64,000 nucleotides of DNA from CAWCUZ01 sp963798795 (lineage in GTDB: Bacteria > Acidobacteriota > Vicinamibacteria > Vicinamibacterales > SCN-69-37). Every line of letters begins with the position of its first letter. Within the stretch, counting starts at the first letter, position 1. A program made the translations under genes and the position numbers. A model generated the notes under the pieces. The model was not told the DNA's origin. It did not search any database and worked only from the letters and a program-made list of their open reading frames with translations. Shown piece after piece: positions 28,786 through 37,823 of the stretch. Where the stretch lies: assembly GCA_963798795.1 (NCBI GenBank), contig CAWCUZ010000001.1, forward strand, positions 1,488,001 through 1,552,000, given 5' to 3'.

Positions 28786-29013
28786 GTGCGCCTGATCGAT
28801 CTGGCGCCGGGCGCTGTCGCACGCGTTCAGGATCTCGCCCTCGACGAGGAGGCGGGACGCCTGCTGCGCGCGCTGGGTCTCACGCCCTCCTGCCGGTTCC
28901 GGGTCTGCCAGGCGGGCGACCCCTGGATCCTGCAGGTGCGCTCGACGCGCATCGGCCTCACGGCCGCGGTTGCCGCGGCCATCCTCGTGGTTCCCGACGC
29001 CGATGCTGCCTGA
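28786..29013 (+). CDS. feoA: Ferrous iron transport protein A
   Basis: This is a 75-residue SH3-like protein: RLIDLAPGAVARVQDLALDE, then LLRALGLTPSCRFRVCQAGD and WILQVRSTRIGLTAAVAAAI. The 'l..lGltpG..v.v....gp..v...g..i.l' pattern is that of FeoA, a cytosolic partner of FeoB. The start is GTG with GGAGG 9 nt upstream. Its stop is one base before the feoB start. Confidence 0.85.
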   Translation: MRLIDLAPGAVARVQDLALDEEAGRLLRALGLTPSCRFRVCQAGDPWILQVRSTRIGLTAAVAAAILVVPDADAA

Positions 29014-29014
29014 G

Positions 29015-31015
29015 ATGGCCGCGCGCCCGCCGTTCGCCGCCCCGCTGGGCGCCGTCCACGCCGGCGCGCCGCTCCGCGTCGCGCTCATCGGCAACCCGAA
29101 CACGGGCAAGACGACGCTGTTCAACCGGCTGTGCCGGCTGCACGCCAAGACGTCGAACTTCCCGGGCACGACCGCGTCGTTGCGCATCGGGCGCGCGCGG
29201 CTGCCGCGCGGCCGCCGCCTGGACGTCGTGGATCTGCCGGGCCTGTATGCGCTCGGCTCCGGCGGTCCCGAAGCCCGCGTGGCCAGCGATCTGCTGTGCG
29301 GCCACCCCTCGCAGCCGCGTCCCGACGCCGTCGTCGTGCTCATCGACGCCGCCAATCTCGCCCGCAATCTCGTCCTCGTCGGCGAGATCATGCAGCGCGA
29401 CCGGGCGGTCGTCGTCGCGCTCAATATGGTCGACCTCGCGGAACGCCGCGGCGTGCGCGTGGACGCACCGGCGCTCGCCCGGCGCCTGGGCGCGCCCGTC
29501 ATCCCGATCGTCGCGTCGACCGGACGAGGCGTGGACCACCTGCTGGCGGCGATCGACGCCGCCGCGACCAGCCGGGCGCCTGGACCGCCGGCCGACCTGC
29601 CCGGGGCCGGCGAGTCGATCGAGCCGCTCGCCGCCTGGGCCGACGCGATCGCGCGGGCGGTCGGCGCGGACCATCAGGGACACGCCGCGCGCGCAGCCGA
29701 TGCGCGCGCGGATCGGCTGGACCGGGTCCTGACCCATCCCGTGATCGGGCTCGTCATCTTCTTTGCCGTGATGGGCGGCGTGTTCTGGTCGCTCTTCGCG
29801 CTCGCGCAGGTGCCGATGGCGCTCATCGAGGCCACCTTCATGTGGGTTGGCGATCTGGCATCGCGCCTCCTGCCGGCAGGACCGCTCGCGGATCTGATCA
29901 CACGCGGCGCCATCGGCGGCGTGGCCGGCACGGTCGTGTTCCTGCCGCAGATCGGCCTGCTCTTCCTGCTGATCAGCCTGCTCGAGGACACGGGGTACCT
30001 GGCGCGCGCGGCGTTCGTCAACGACCGGCTGTTCCGCCGCTTCGGGCTGCCCGGCCAGGCGTTCGTGCCGCTGCTCACGTCGCACGCCTGCGCAGTGCCG
30101 GGGATCCTGAGCGCCCGGCTGATCCCGAATCGCCGCGACCGGCTCGTCACGATCCTGGTGGCGCCGTTCATGAGCTGCTCGGCGCGGCTGCCCGTCTACG
30201 TGCTGCTGACCTCGCTGCTGTTCGCCGGGCGGCCGGCCCTCGCGGGACTGCTGTTTGCCGCGTGTTACGCGCTCGGCGCCGGCGCGGCCTTCGCGAGCGC
30301 CCGGCTGTTCGGGCGCACCGTCCTGCCCGGACGGGCCCGGCCGCTCATGCTCGAGCTGCCGACCTACAAGCGCCCGTCGATCGTCAACGCGCTCGTGACC
30401 GCCAGGGACCAGGGATTCGCGTTCCTGAAGACGGTCGGCACCGTCATCGTGGCGATGTCGATCCTGATGTGGTGGCTGAACGCGTATCCGCGCATCGGTC
30501 CCACCGCCGAAGCCCGGTCGCTGCGCGTGGCCGCGAGCCGGGCCGCCACACCGGACGTCGCGCTCACGCTCACGGAGCGCGCCGAGGCCCTCGACGCGGC
30601 GGCGCAGCAGTCGGCCAGCTACGCCGGCCGGATCGGCCGGGTCCTCGAGCCCGTCTTCCGTCCGCTCGGCTACGACCGCCAGCTGACGATCGGCCTGCTC
30701 ACCAGCTTCGTCGCGCGCGAAGCCTTCGTCTCGACGATGGCGGTCCAGGCCGGCGGCAGCGAGGACGCCGGCGTGGTGAGCCGCGTGCGGGCCATGCGGC
30801 GCGCGAACGGCCGCCTCGTGTTCACGCCCGCAGCCTCGGCCAGCGCGCTGGTGTTCTTCGTGCTGGCCATGCAATGCCTGCCGACCCTGGCGGTCACGCG
30901 CCGCGAATCGGGCAGCCTGAAATACGCCGCGCTGCAGTTCGCCTACATGACCGCCCTGGCCTACCTCGCCGCGGCGGTCGTCTTCAACGGCCTCCGGCTG
31001 ATCGGAGTCGCCTGA
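29015..31015 (+). CDS. feoB: Ferrous iron transporter B (GTPase-permease)
   Basis: The 666-residue protein begins with a G domain: GNPNTGKTTLFN (P-loop, residues 26-37), NFPGTTASL (switch I), DLPGLYAL (G3) and ALNMVDLAE (G4). Two Gate/Nucleoside-recognition-type membrane halves follow, with LISLLEDTGYLARAAFVNDR, SHACAVPGILSARLIPNRRD and TSFVAREAFVSTMAVQAGGS, all family hallmarks. It is somewhat shorter than the usual 700-770 because the helical G-domain insert is compact. I chose ATG 29015, one base after the feoA stop; ATG 29003 inside feoA is also possible. It imports Fe(II) across the inner membrane. Confidence 0.95.
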   Translation: MAARPPFAAPLGAVHAGAPLRVALIGNPNTGKTTLFNRLCRLHAKTSNFPGTTASLRIGRARLPRGRRLDVVDLPGLYALGSGGPEARVASDLLCGHPSQPRPDAVVVLIDAANLARNLVLVGEIMQRDRAVVVALNMVDLAERRGVRVDAPALARRLGAPVIPIVASTGRGVDHLLAAIDAAATSRAPGPPADLPGAGESIEPLAAWADAIARAVGADHQGHAARAADARADRLDRVLTHPVIGLVIFFAVMGGVFWSLFALAQVPMALIEATFMWVGDLASRLLPAGPLADLITRGAIGGVAGTVVFLPQIGLLFLLISLLEDTGYLARAAFVNDRLFRRFGLPGQAFVPLLTSHACAVPGILSARLIPNRRDRLVTILVAPFMSCSARLPVYVLLTSLLFAGRPALAGLLFAACYALGAGAAFASARLFGRTVLPGRARPLMLELPTYKRPSIVNALVTARDQGFAFLKTVGTVIVAMSILMWWLNAYPRIGPTAEARSLRVAASRAATPDVALTLTERAEALDAAAQQSASYAGRIGRVLEPVFRPLGYDRQLTIGLLTSFVAREAFVSTMAVQAGGSEDAGVVSRVRAMRRANGRLVFTPAASASALVFFVLAMQCLPTLAVTRRESGSLKYAALQFAYMTALAYLAAAVVFNGLRLIGVA

Positions 31016-31194
31016 TGCCCGAGCTGGTCCAGAACCTCGCCGTCGGGCTGATCGTGATCGGCGCCTTGGCCGTCCTCGTGCGGCGGGCCTGGAAGGCATC
31101 GGCCGCCCGATCGGGCGGAGCTGAATCGCCGTGCGCGTGTTGCACGCTGGCGGCCGCGCCCGGCAACTCGCGAACCAACCGGAAGAGCAGGTGA
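31015..31194 (+). CDS. FeoB-associated Cys-containing membrane peptide
   Basis: ATG overlaps the feoB stop (TGATG). The 59-residue product has one membrane helix (NLAVGLIVIGALAVLVRRAW) and a short tail with CACC. Small one-helix peptides with a C-terminal Cys pair commonly follow feoB and are annotated as FeoB-associated Cys-rich proteins. The role may be assembly or regulation of FeoB. Confidence 0.7.
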   Translation: MPELVQNLAVGLIVIGALAVLVRRAWKASAARSGGAESPCACCTLAAAPGNSRTNRKSR

Positions 31195-31218
31195 CGGGCC
31201 GCCCCCGCGAGGTGGCGC

Positions 31219-31224
31219 TATACT
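31219..31224 (+). promoter_or_regulatory. -10-like TATACT before the glycan operon
   Basis: TATACT in the context GGCGCTATACT lies 15 nt before the GTG at 31240, 25 bp after the Feo operon ends. The same 8-base context GCGCTATACT recurs at 44964-44971. No convincing -35 is visible. Confidence 0.4.
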
Positions 31225-31239
31225 GATTCTGCTTTTCAC

Positions 31240-31592
31240 GTGCACACCGACCTGGCCCTGTTGAGCAAGAGTTTCGAGACCATCCAGCGCGTCGAATCGG
31301 ACTGGCGGATGGCCCGCGCGGAGGTCGAATCCTGGAAGCGCGGCTCGCTCAGGCCGCCGCCCGATCGACCGACGCCGAAGCCGAGCGGGACGCCGCACAC
31401 CGCGCACTGGCGGCGGCGCGCGCCGATTGCGCACGGCTCCAGCAGGAACTCTCGGTCGCGAACGCCGCCCTGGCATTGGCGCGGCAGCCGCCGACGCCTC
31501 CGCGCCGGCCGGGTCTCTTGAACCGGCTCTTTCGCGGCACCAGCCCGGACGCCTCACCGGCCACGCCGCCGGAGCGCGGCTCAGGGACATGA
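31240..31592 (+). CDS. Small coiled-coil protein, one frame shift, first gene of the glycan cluster
   Basis: The N-terminal part (TDLALLSKSFETIQRVESDW) leads into another frame at about 31328, where one base seems missing. The continued frame reads ILEARLAQAAARSTDAEAER and DCARLQQELSVANAALALAR, an uninterrupted heptad pattern, then a Pro-rich tail ending SPATPPERGSGT. Restored length is about 117 residues. Its TGA overlaps the ATG of the glycosyltransferase gene, supporting the restored frame. It may be a scaffold for the following enzymes; the fusion protein encoded three genes later carries a similar coiled coil. Confidence 0.65.
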
Positions 31593-32710
31593 CCACGGCG
31601 GACCCCGGCCGGACGCCTTCGGGCCGCAACCTGCACGTCAGCCACTCGCAATCGGTCGACGCGGCGCGCTGGATCCGGGTGTTCGCCGCCCACGACCGGC
31701 GCTCCGGGAACTTCGTCTTCGAGTCGGTCGGCCAGGCCGGCGAGGCGTTCGGCTGCCGCGTCTTCGAGGCCGGCTCGGGCCGCCTCGTCGCCGCCACGAC
31801 GTTCACCCGTCCGCTGACCGGCACGCCGGTCACGCACGACGAGTACCGGCGCGCGATGCTCGACCTCGTGCGCGCGCTCGACATCGATCACGTGTACGTC
31901 GCCACCCTGACCGGACACACGCTGGACGTGTTCAATCTCGATGTCCCCGTGACGCAGGTGCACCAGGACCTGAGCTGCTGGCGCGCGGTCACGGATGCTG
32001 GCGCAAACCCCGGTGGCGTCGGGTTTCACGACGCATACTTCGAGCGCGCGCTCCGCCCGCACGTCAGCCACGTCGTGCCCTGGGCCGGCACCTCGCACCT
32101 GTTGCGGAGGCTCGACCCGCGGTACGCGCGCCTCACGTTCGCCCTGGTCCCGCACGGCATTGAGCCCGCGGCGCCGGCCTTCGGCGGCGCCCAGGCCGGC
32201 CGGCGGCTGCGCGTGGCCGTCGTGGCGGCCGAGCCGGACGAAGACAGTCTCGGACTGCTGGCGGCAGGGTTCGAAGGCCTGCGGACGTTCGCCGATCTCC
32301 TGATTGCCGAAACGGCTGACGGCGCCCGCTTCCTCGCCCGCCGGTGGGGCGTGGAGCTGGCCGCCCGGGAAGACCCCGACGGGCTGCGCCGGACCGTCTG
32401 CCGGTTCGCGCCCGATGTCGCCGTCCTGCTGCACTCCCGCCGGCAGCCGGCCGGGTACCGGCTCACCGACCTGCGAGCGATGGGCGTCCCCGTCGCGATG
32501 CCGGCCGGCGCGCCGGGTTCCGAAACGATCGCTCCTGGCTCGACGGGATACCTGTTCGAACGGCGCTCCGATCGGCTCGTTCGCCTTCTGGCGGAGCTGG
32601 ACCGCGAGCGTCCGGGGCTCCGCGAAGTCGCCCGGCGCCTCATCGTCGTTCCTGCGCCGTCGGCGGCGGAGATGGTCGACGAGTACTATCGACTGCGTCG
32701 CGCGTCATGA
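31589..32710 (+). CDS. GT-B fold glycosyltransferase (GT4-like)
   Basis: The 373-residue soluble protein shows VYVATLTGHTLDVFNLDVPV and VTQVHQDLSCW in the N-terminal half. The C-terminal half has FALVPHGIEPAAP, then the donor-binding region RLTDLRAMGVPVAMPAGAPG followed by ETIAPGSTGYLFE, which fits the E-x7-E region of GT4 enzymes. The family transfers sugars from nucleotide donors at the cytoplasmic face. It overlaps both neighbours by 4 nt, so it belongs to one translational unit from 31240 to 37823. Confidence 0.7.
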   Translation: MTTADPGRTPSGRNLHVSHSQSVDAARWIRVFAAHDRRSGNFVFESVGQAGEAFGCRVFEAGSGRLVAATTFTRPLTGTPVTHDEYRRAMLDLVRALDIDHVYVATLTGHTLDVFNLDVPVTQVHQDLSCWRAVTDAGANPGGVGFHDAYFERALRPHVSHVVPWAGTSHLLRRLDPRYARLTFALVPHGIEPAAPAFGGAQAGRRLRVAVVAAEPDEDSLGLLAAGFEGLRTFADLLIAETADGARFLARRWGVELAAREDPDGLRRTVCRFAPDVAVLLHSRRQPAGYRLTDLRAMGVPVAMPAGAPGSETIAPGSTGYLFERRSDRLVRLLAELDRERPGLREVARRLIVVPAPSAAEMVDEYYRLRRAS

Positions 32711-33519
32711 TTGACGTCTTCACCCTCTCGACGGCCGACGCGCTGCCGGACGTGCGGCTCCTCGCGGACTCCGTCAGACGGTTCGTGCCATCGTCGCGGT
32801 TCCACTGGTTCGTGCCCGAGCCGATGCCCCACGGCCTCGGCGAGGCCATCGACGAGGGAATCGCGCTGCACCCGATCGACCGTCCAAGCGGCGCCAGGGC
32901 GGCGCCGCGGCCCACCGACGCCGCGCGTCATTTGATCGGGAATGGCAGTGCGCGGGTCGCGTACTTCCGCCCAGGCGTCGTGTTGTTTTCGCCCATTCCG
33001 GAGCTCCTCGACCGCGACGACGATATCGTGCTCGTCCCCACGCTCGTCGAGCCGGCCGCCCCCGACGATCCCCATCCGCGCCACGAGCTGCGCGCGCTGC
33101 GTTCCGGCGTGTACTCGACCGCCTGCTTCAGCGTCGCCGCCACCGGGACCGGCCGCCGGTTTCTGACCTGGTGGGACGACCGCGCGCACGGTCGACAGGT
33201 GCCGGTCGAGGAGGCCGATGCCGCGTGGCCCTGGCTCACGCTGGCGCCCGCCTACTTCGCCGGTGTGGCCGTGGTGCGCTCGCCCCGGCTCGGCGTCGGC
33301 CTGGCCAACGTGCACGAACGGATCGTCCAGGGCAGCTTCGAGACCGGCTTCACCGTGAACGGCGAACCGCTCGGCTTCGTCGATTTCACCGGGCTGGCGG
33401 GGTCGCCGGCCGCGGCCGCTCCCGGGGGTGATCGCGATCCCGGCGCGATGCCGGCGCTCGTGGCCTGGTTCGCCTGCCGCCGCGAGCTCGAGCGCCGGCC
33501 CGCGCGGGTGCCGGCGTGA
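32707..33519 (+). CDS. GT-A-like protein without a DxD motif, paralogue of the fusion's C-terminal domain
   Basis: The 270-residue protein aligns by eye with the last 350 residues of the next protein. YFRPGVVLFSPIPELLDRDD matches YFDPDIAVLGSLAPVLDALD there. Likewise ALRSGVYSTACFSVAATGTG matches CLRHGVFNLGFLGLRRTPAA, and VNGEPLGFVDFTG matches VNGEPLSFFHFSG. The two Asp of the metal-binding motif are Arg and Gly here, so catalysis by the usual GT-A route is doubtful. It may be a pseudo-enzyme partner, or use another metal-free mechanism. ATGA overlaps join it to both neighbours. Confidence 0.7.
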   Translation: MIDVFTLSTADALPDVRLLADSVRRFVPSSRFHWFVPEPMPHGLGEAIDEGIALHPIDRPSGARAAPRPTDAARHLIGNGSARVAYFRPGVVLFSPIPELLDRDDDIVLVPTLVEPAAPDDPHPRHELRALRSGVYSTACFSVAATGTGRRFLTWWDDRAHGRQVPVEEADAAWPWLTLAPAYFAGVAVVRSPRLGVGLANVHERIVQGSFETGFTVNGEPLGFVDFTGLAGSPAAAAPGGDRDPGAMPALVAWFACRRELERRPARVPA

Positions 33520-36500
33520 TCACCGTCGATCGCCGCGACGTCACGACGCTGGCGTGCCGCTACGGCACGATGACCGTGCCCGTGCGCGACCTGATTGTCG
33601 GCCGCAGCCTGCTGACCTACGGCGAATGGGCGCAGGCGGAGATCGACCTCCTGCTCGACCTGATCCGCCCGGGCGACACCGTGGTCGATGTCGGCGCGAA
33701 CCTCGGCACCCACACGCTGGCGTTCGCCCGCGCCGCCGGCGCCGCCGGGCGCGTGATCGCGTTCGAGCCGCAGCCGGCCATGGCCGAACTCCTCCGCGAG
33801 AACGTCCGGCAGAACGCCGCCGGCCAGGTCGTGATCCGCGAGATGGCGCTCGGGGCCGAACGGGCGCGCCGCCCGTGGCCGCGCATCGAGTTGGCGGTCG
33901 AGGGGAATTTCGGCGGGTTCGGCATCCTGCGCGAGGCCGTCCCTTCCTCCGGCGGCCACGAGGCGTCGGTGGGACCGCTGGACGATGAGGCGCTCGACCG
34001 CGTCGACCTCGTCAAGATCGACGTCGAGGGCATGGAACTCGACGTGCTGGAGGGGGCGCGCCGGACGATCGCCCAGCACCGGCCGCACGTCTACGCCGAA
34101 TGCCTGCTCGTCTCGTCGGGCCTGCGGCTGCTCGAGTGGTTCGAGCGCGAAGGCTATCGCGTGTTCGTGCACGCCGCACCGGCCTACAACGCCGCCAATT
34201 TCTTCGGCTGCCAGGATCGGATCTTCGGCCTCGCGCGCGAGACGGCGCTCGTCGCGATTCCGGCCGAGCGCCTGTCCGCGATCGCGCCCGTGCTCGATCG
34301 CCGCGCCGAGGTGTCGGCGGTCACCTCGCCCGACGATCTGGCGGCGCTCCTCGTGCTCTGCCCCCGGTGGGGAGAGCCGGCCTGGGAGTCGGCGCCGGCG
34401 AGCGAGACCGTCGCGCGCCTCACGCATCTGCTGGAAGACACCCGGCGGCTCCAGACGGCGCTCGACGCGGCCGCCGCGGATCGGCGGCGCGCCGTCGATT
34501 CGGCCGTGGCCAGTGAGCGGCGGGCCGTCGAGGACCTGCGGCGCCAGGTGCGGGAGGCCGCTGATGAGGCCGCGCAGCTCGACGCCGGCCTGCGGGTGGA
34601 AGCGCTTCGGCGGGTGCGCGCCGAGGGCCGGCTCGCGGAGCTCGAAGCGGCCGAGGCGCCGGCGCGAACCGCACTCGCCGAGCTCACGGCCCGCGCCGCC
34701 GCCGAATCGGCGCGGCACGAGCGCGCGCTCCGCGCGTTGACGGATCGGATCGACGTCGTCGAGCGACAGCTGCGCCGGGCCGCCGTCCTCACGCCCTTCG
34801 CGGCCGCCGACGCGCTGGATCCGGAGGAGTACTGCGACCGCGTTCACATCGCGCGCTCGGTGCTCGCCGACGTTCGCGCGCTGTTCGACGAGGCCTGGTA
34901 TCTCGAGCGGCATCCCGATCTGGTGCTCGCCGGACGCGACCCGTTCGCGCATTTCCTGGAGTGCGGCGGCCAGGCCGGCCGGGATCCGCATCGGCTGTTC
35001 GACTCGTCCTACTATCTCGAAAGGTATCCGGACGTGCGGGCCGCGGGATTGAATCCGCTGCTCCACTTCGTCGCGTACGGCGCGGCGGAGGGACGCGATC
35101 CGCATCCGCTCTTCCACACGCGGTACTACATGGGGCGGCTCGCCGAGGCACCGGCGCCGGACCTGAACCCGCTCTTGCATTACCTGCGAACGGGCCTGGA
35201 GTCGGGCGCCGACCCGTCGCCGGCGTTCAACGCCTCGTTCTACCTGGAGCAGGCGCCGGACTGCCGCGCGGATCGCGTCGCGCCGCTGCTGCACTACCTC
35301 GCGATCGGCCGCTGGCAGGGGCTCGACCCACATCCGTGGTTCGACACGTCGTACTACACGGCGCGCAACCCCGACGTCCGCACCGCCGACCTCGACCCCT
35401 TGAGCCACTTTCTGCTGCAGGGCTGCGCCGCGGGCCGCGACCCGCACCCGTTCATCTCGTCCGGTGTGTACGCGCGTCTCATCGCGGAGGCGTGCGGCCT
35501 GCCGCCGCCGGACGGCGCGGCCGACGGACCGGACGCGCGGCTGACACCCGTGTACGATCTGGCCACGCACCGCCACGTGCTCAGTGAATACGACCGCCTT
35601 CGACACGATGGCCGTCCCGTGGTGCTCTTCGTCAGCCACATCGGTGGCGGCGGAACCGAGAAGCACGTGCAGGAACTGGCGGCGTCCGTCGGCGATCGCT
35701 GCCAGGCGTTCCTGCTGCGCCCGGCCAATCATCACGTCCTGGGGCCGCGGGCCGCCGGCCTGGTCGCGCTGTCGCCGCTCGGCGCCGAGGGTCCCGGTCT
35801 CCTCTTCGATCCCGCGCGGCAGCGTGACGAGCTCGTCGGCATCCTGCGAGGCATCGGCGTGGAGCGGCTGCACGTCCATCACCTGATGGGGAACGAGCGC
35901 TATCTCGAAGGGCTCGTCCGCGCGCTCGACTGCCCGACAGACCTCACGATTCACGACTACTTCCTGCTGTCGCCGACGATCAATCTCACCGGCGCGGACG
36001 GCCGATTCCTCGGCGAGCCGGACGAATCGGCCAGCCGTCTGCACGGATTCGGCACCGGCCGCCACGGGTCGCTCGATCGCTGGCGCAGGTCGCACGCCTG
36101 GATCCTGGACCGCGCAGAACGCGTGCTCTGTCCGTCGGCCGATACCGCAAGCCGGATCGGGCGCTACTTTCCCAACACGCGGCTCGTGGCCGCGGCGCAC
36201 GCCGAACGCGAGCCCCTGGCGCCGCGACTCGTGACACCGCCGGATCTGACGCACGGACGCCCGCTGCGCGTGGGGCTGATCGGCGAACTCCAGGCCTGGA
36301 AGGGAGCGGCCGTGGTCCGGGAGGTCGCCGCACGCGCCGCCGAGAAGCGCATGCCGATCGAGTTCCACCTGATGGGCTATGTGCCCGAGGGCGCCCTGCC
36401 AGACGTCATCGTGCACGGACGCTTCCGCGACGCCGGGCTGGCCGCGCTGATCGATCGGACCGCCCCGGACGTGGTCTGGTTCCCGGCTCAATGGCCTGAA

Positions 36501-37823
36501 ACGTACTCCTACACGCTGAGCGCCGCGCTGCGCGCCCGCCTGCCGGTCGTGGTTCCCGACCTGGGCGCCTTCCCCGAGCGGGTCGGTGGCCGCCCGTGGA
36601 CGTGGGTGCGGCCGTGGAACGCGACGGCCCCGGCCTGGTGCGCGCTGTTCGCCGAGGTGCGTGAGCGTCTGGCCGCCGGCACGCCGCCCGCGGCGCCGCC
36701 CGTGCTCGAGACGGCGGCGGCATCCTTCTATCCGGACGACTACCTCGCGCCGCTGCCGGTGATCGTCGCGTTCACCAGCATCGTCCCGAACTACACGGCC
36801 AAGGCGCGGGTGCTCGTGTCGACACTCAAGCGCCAGCACCCGGAGCTGGTCTTTCACCTGCTGCTCGGCGACACCAAGGACCGCATGCCGCCCGGCCCGG
36901 GCGAGTTCGACGCCATCGTCGACCTCGACGACCTCGGTCTGGCCGACCGGCGCGGCTGGATCTTCTCGCACTCGGTGGTCGAGTTGTGCACCGCCATCAA
37001 GGGCACCTACATCCGGCAACTGCTGGCGCGCGACGATGTGGAGGCGGTGCTCTACTTCGATCCGGACATCGCGGTGCTCGGGTCCCTTGCGCCGGTGCTC
37101 GACGCGCTGGACCGCGCGAGCATCGTGCTCGTCCCGCACCAGACCGAACCGGAATCGACGCCCGACGCGGTGTCGGACAACGAGCTGTGCTGCCTGCGGC
37201 ATGGCGTCTTCAATCTCGGCTTCCTCGGCCTCCGCCGGACGCCGGCCGCGCGCGCGTTCGCCGACTGGTGGTCCGGCCGGCTCGATACCTTCTGCTATGA
37301 CGACATCGAGAGCGGCCTGTTCACCGATCAGCGGTGGGTGGACCTCGCACCCGCGCTCTTCGACGACGTCGCCATCCTGCGGCATCCGGGGCTCGACGTC
37401 GCCACCTGGAATCTCACGCACCGCACCCTCGCCGGCGCCGCGCCGTTCGACCTGGCGGTCAACGGCGAACCGCTGTCGTTCTTTCACTTCTCGGGATTCG
37501 ACAGCGGGGCGCAGCTCTGGATGGCGCTCAAGTACGGCAGCGCCATGCCGGCGCTCTTCGATCTGCGCAACTGGTACATCAGGACGTGCGCGCGGTACGG
37601 CCAGGACGAGCTGATGCGGATTCCGTGGAGCCATGCCGCGTACGACAACGGCGCGGCCATCACGCGCGACCAGCGGCGGCGCTACCGCCACTCCGCGGAT
37701 CTCAAGACCCGATTCCCCGATCCCTTCGCGACTGCGGAGCCCGGGCGGTCGTACTTCCACTGGTTCCAGCAGCAGCCCTGGCCGGCGCCGGGCGGCCGCG
37801 CGCCGCACCTCTATCGAATGTAG
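33516..37823 (+). CDS. 1,435-residue fusion: FkbM methyltransferase, coiled coil, five PDV repeats, GT4-like and GT-A glycosyltransferase
   Basis: The GTG start overlaps the preceding stop. Residues 40-200 are an FkbM-type methyltransferase (VVDVGANLGTHTLAFARAAG, VIAFEPQPAMAELL, LVKIDVEGMELDVLEG). Residues 300-425 form a charged coiled coil. Residues 457-645 hold five units of about 38 residues of the type FDSSYYLERYPDVRAAGLNP ... HFVAYGAAEGRDPHPL. Residues 700-1060 are GT-B-like (VVLFVSHIGGGGTEKHVQEL, RVGLIGELQAWKGAAVV, WPETYSYTLSAALRARLPVV). Residues 1080-1350 are GT-A-like with DPD at 1182-1184 (LYFDPDIAVLGS) and FNLGFLGLRRTPAARAF. The PDV repeats occur in other large polysaccharide glycosyltransferases. 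No membrane segment is present. A glycan-capping or chain-length role is plausible: transferase plus O-methylation in one chain. Confidence 0.85.
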   Translation: MITVDRRDVTTLACRYGTMTVPVRDLIVGRSLLTYGEWAQAEIDLLLDLIRPGDTVVDVGANLGTHTLAFARAAGAAGRVIAFEPQPAMAELLRENVRQNAAGQVVIREMALGAERARRPWPRIELAVEGNFGGFGILREAVPSSGGHEASVGPLDDEALDRVDLVKIDVEGMELDVLEGARRTIAQHRPHVYAECLLVSSGLRLLEWFEREGYRVFVHAAPAYNAANFFGCQDRIFGLARETALVAIPAERLSAIAPVLDRRAEVSAVTSPDDLAALLVLCPRWGEPAWESAPASETVARLTHLLEDTRRLQTALDAAAADRRRAVDSAVASERRAVEDLRRQVREAADEAAQLDAGLRVEALRRVRAEGRLAELEAAEAPARTALAELTARAAAESARHERALRALTDRIDVVERQLRRAAVLTPFAAADALDPEEYCDRVHIARSVLADVRALFDEAWYLERHPDLVLAGRDPFAHFLECGGQAGRDPHRLFDSSYYLERYPDVRAAGLNPLLHFVAYGAAEGRDPHPLFHTRYYMGRLAEAPAPDLNPLLHYLRTGLESGADPSPAFNASFYLEQAPDCRADRVAPLLHYLAIGRWQGLDPHPWFDTSYYTARNPDVRTADLDPLSHFLLQGCAAGRDPHPFISSGVYARLIAEACGLPPPDGAADGPDARLTPVYDLATHRHVLSEYDRLRHDGRPVVLFVSHIGGGGTEKHVQELAASVGDRCQAFLLRPANHHVLGPRAAGLVALSPLGAEGPGLLFDPARQRDELVGILRGIGVERLHVHHLMGNERYLEGLVRALDCPTDLTIHDYFLLSPTINLTGADGRFLGEPDESASRLHGFGTGRHGSLDRWRRSHAWILDRAERVLCPSADTASRIGRYFPNTRLVAAAHAEREPLAPRLVTPPDLTHGRPLRVGLIGELQAWKGAAVVREVAARAAEKRMPIEFHLMGYVPEGALPDVIVHGRFRDAGLAALIDRTAPDVVWFPAQWPETYSYTLSAALRARLPVVVPDLGAFPERVGGRPWTWVRPWNATAPAWCALFAEVRERLAAGTPPAAPPVLETAAASFYPDDYLAPLPVIVAFTSIVPNYTAKARVLVSTLKRQHPELVFHLLLGDTKDRMPPGPGEFDAIVDLDDLGLADRRGWIFSHSVVELCTAIKGTYIRQLLARDDVEAVLYFDPDIAVLGSLAPVLDALDRASIVLVPHQTEPESTPDAVSDNELCCLRHGVFNLGFLGLRRTPAARAFADWWSGRLDTFCYDDIESGLFTDQRWVDLAPALFDDVAILRHPGLDVATWNLTHRTLAGAAPFDLAVNGEPLSFFHFSGFDSGAQLWMALKYGSAMPALFDLRNWYIRTCARYGQDELMRIPWSHAAYDNGAAITRDQRRRYRHSADLKTRFPDPFATAEPGRSYFHWFQQQPWPAPGGRAPHLYRM

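Noticed and set aside
33252..37808. A minus-strand open frame of about 1,518 codons antisense to the fusion glycosyltransferase
   Set aside because: It is a by-product of the high G+C third-position bias of the sense gene. The translation is rich in Arg, Gly, Val and His with no domains, while the sense frame shows five clear domains.
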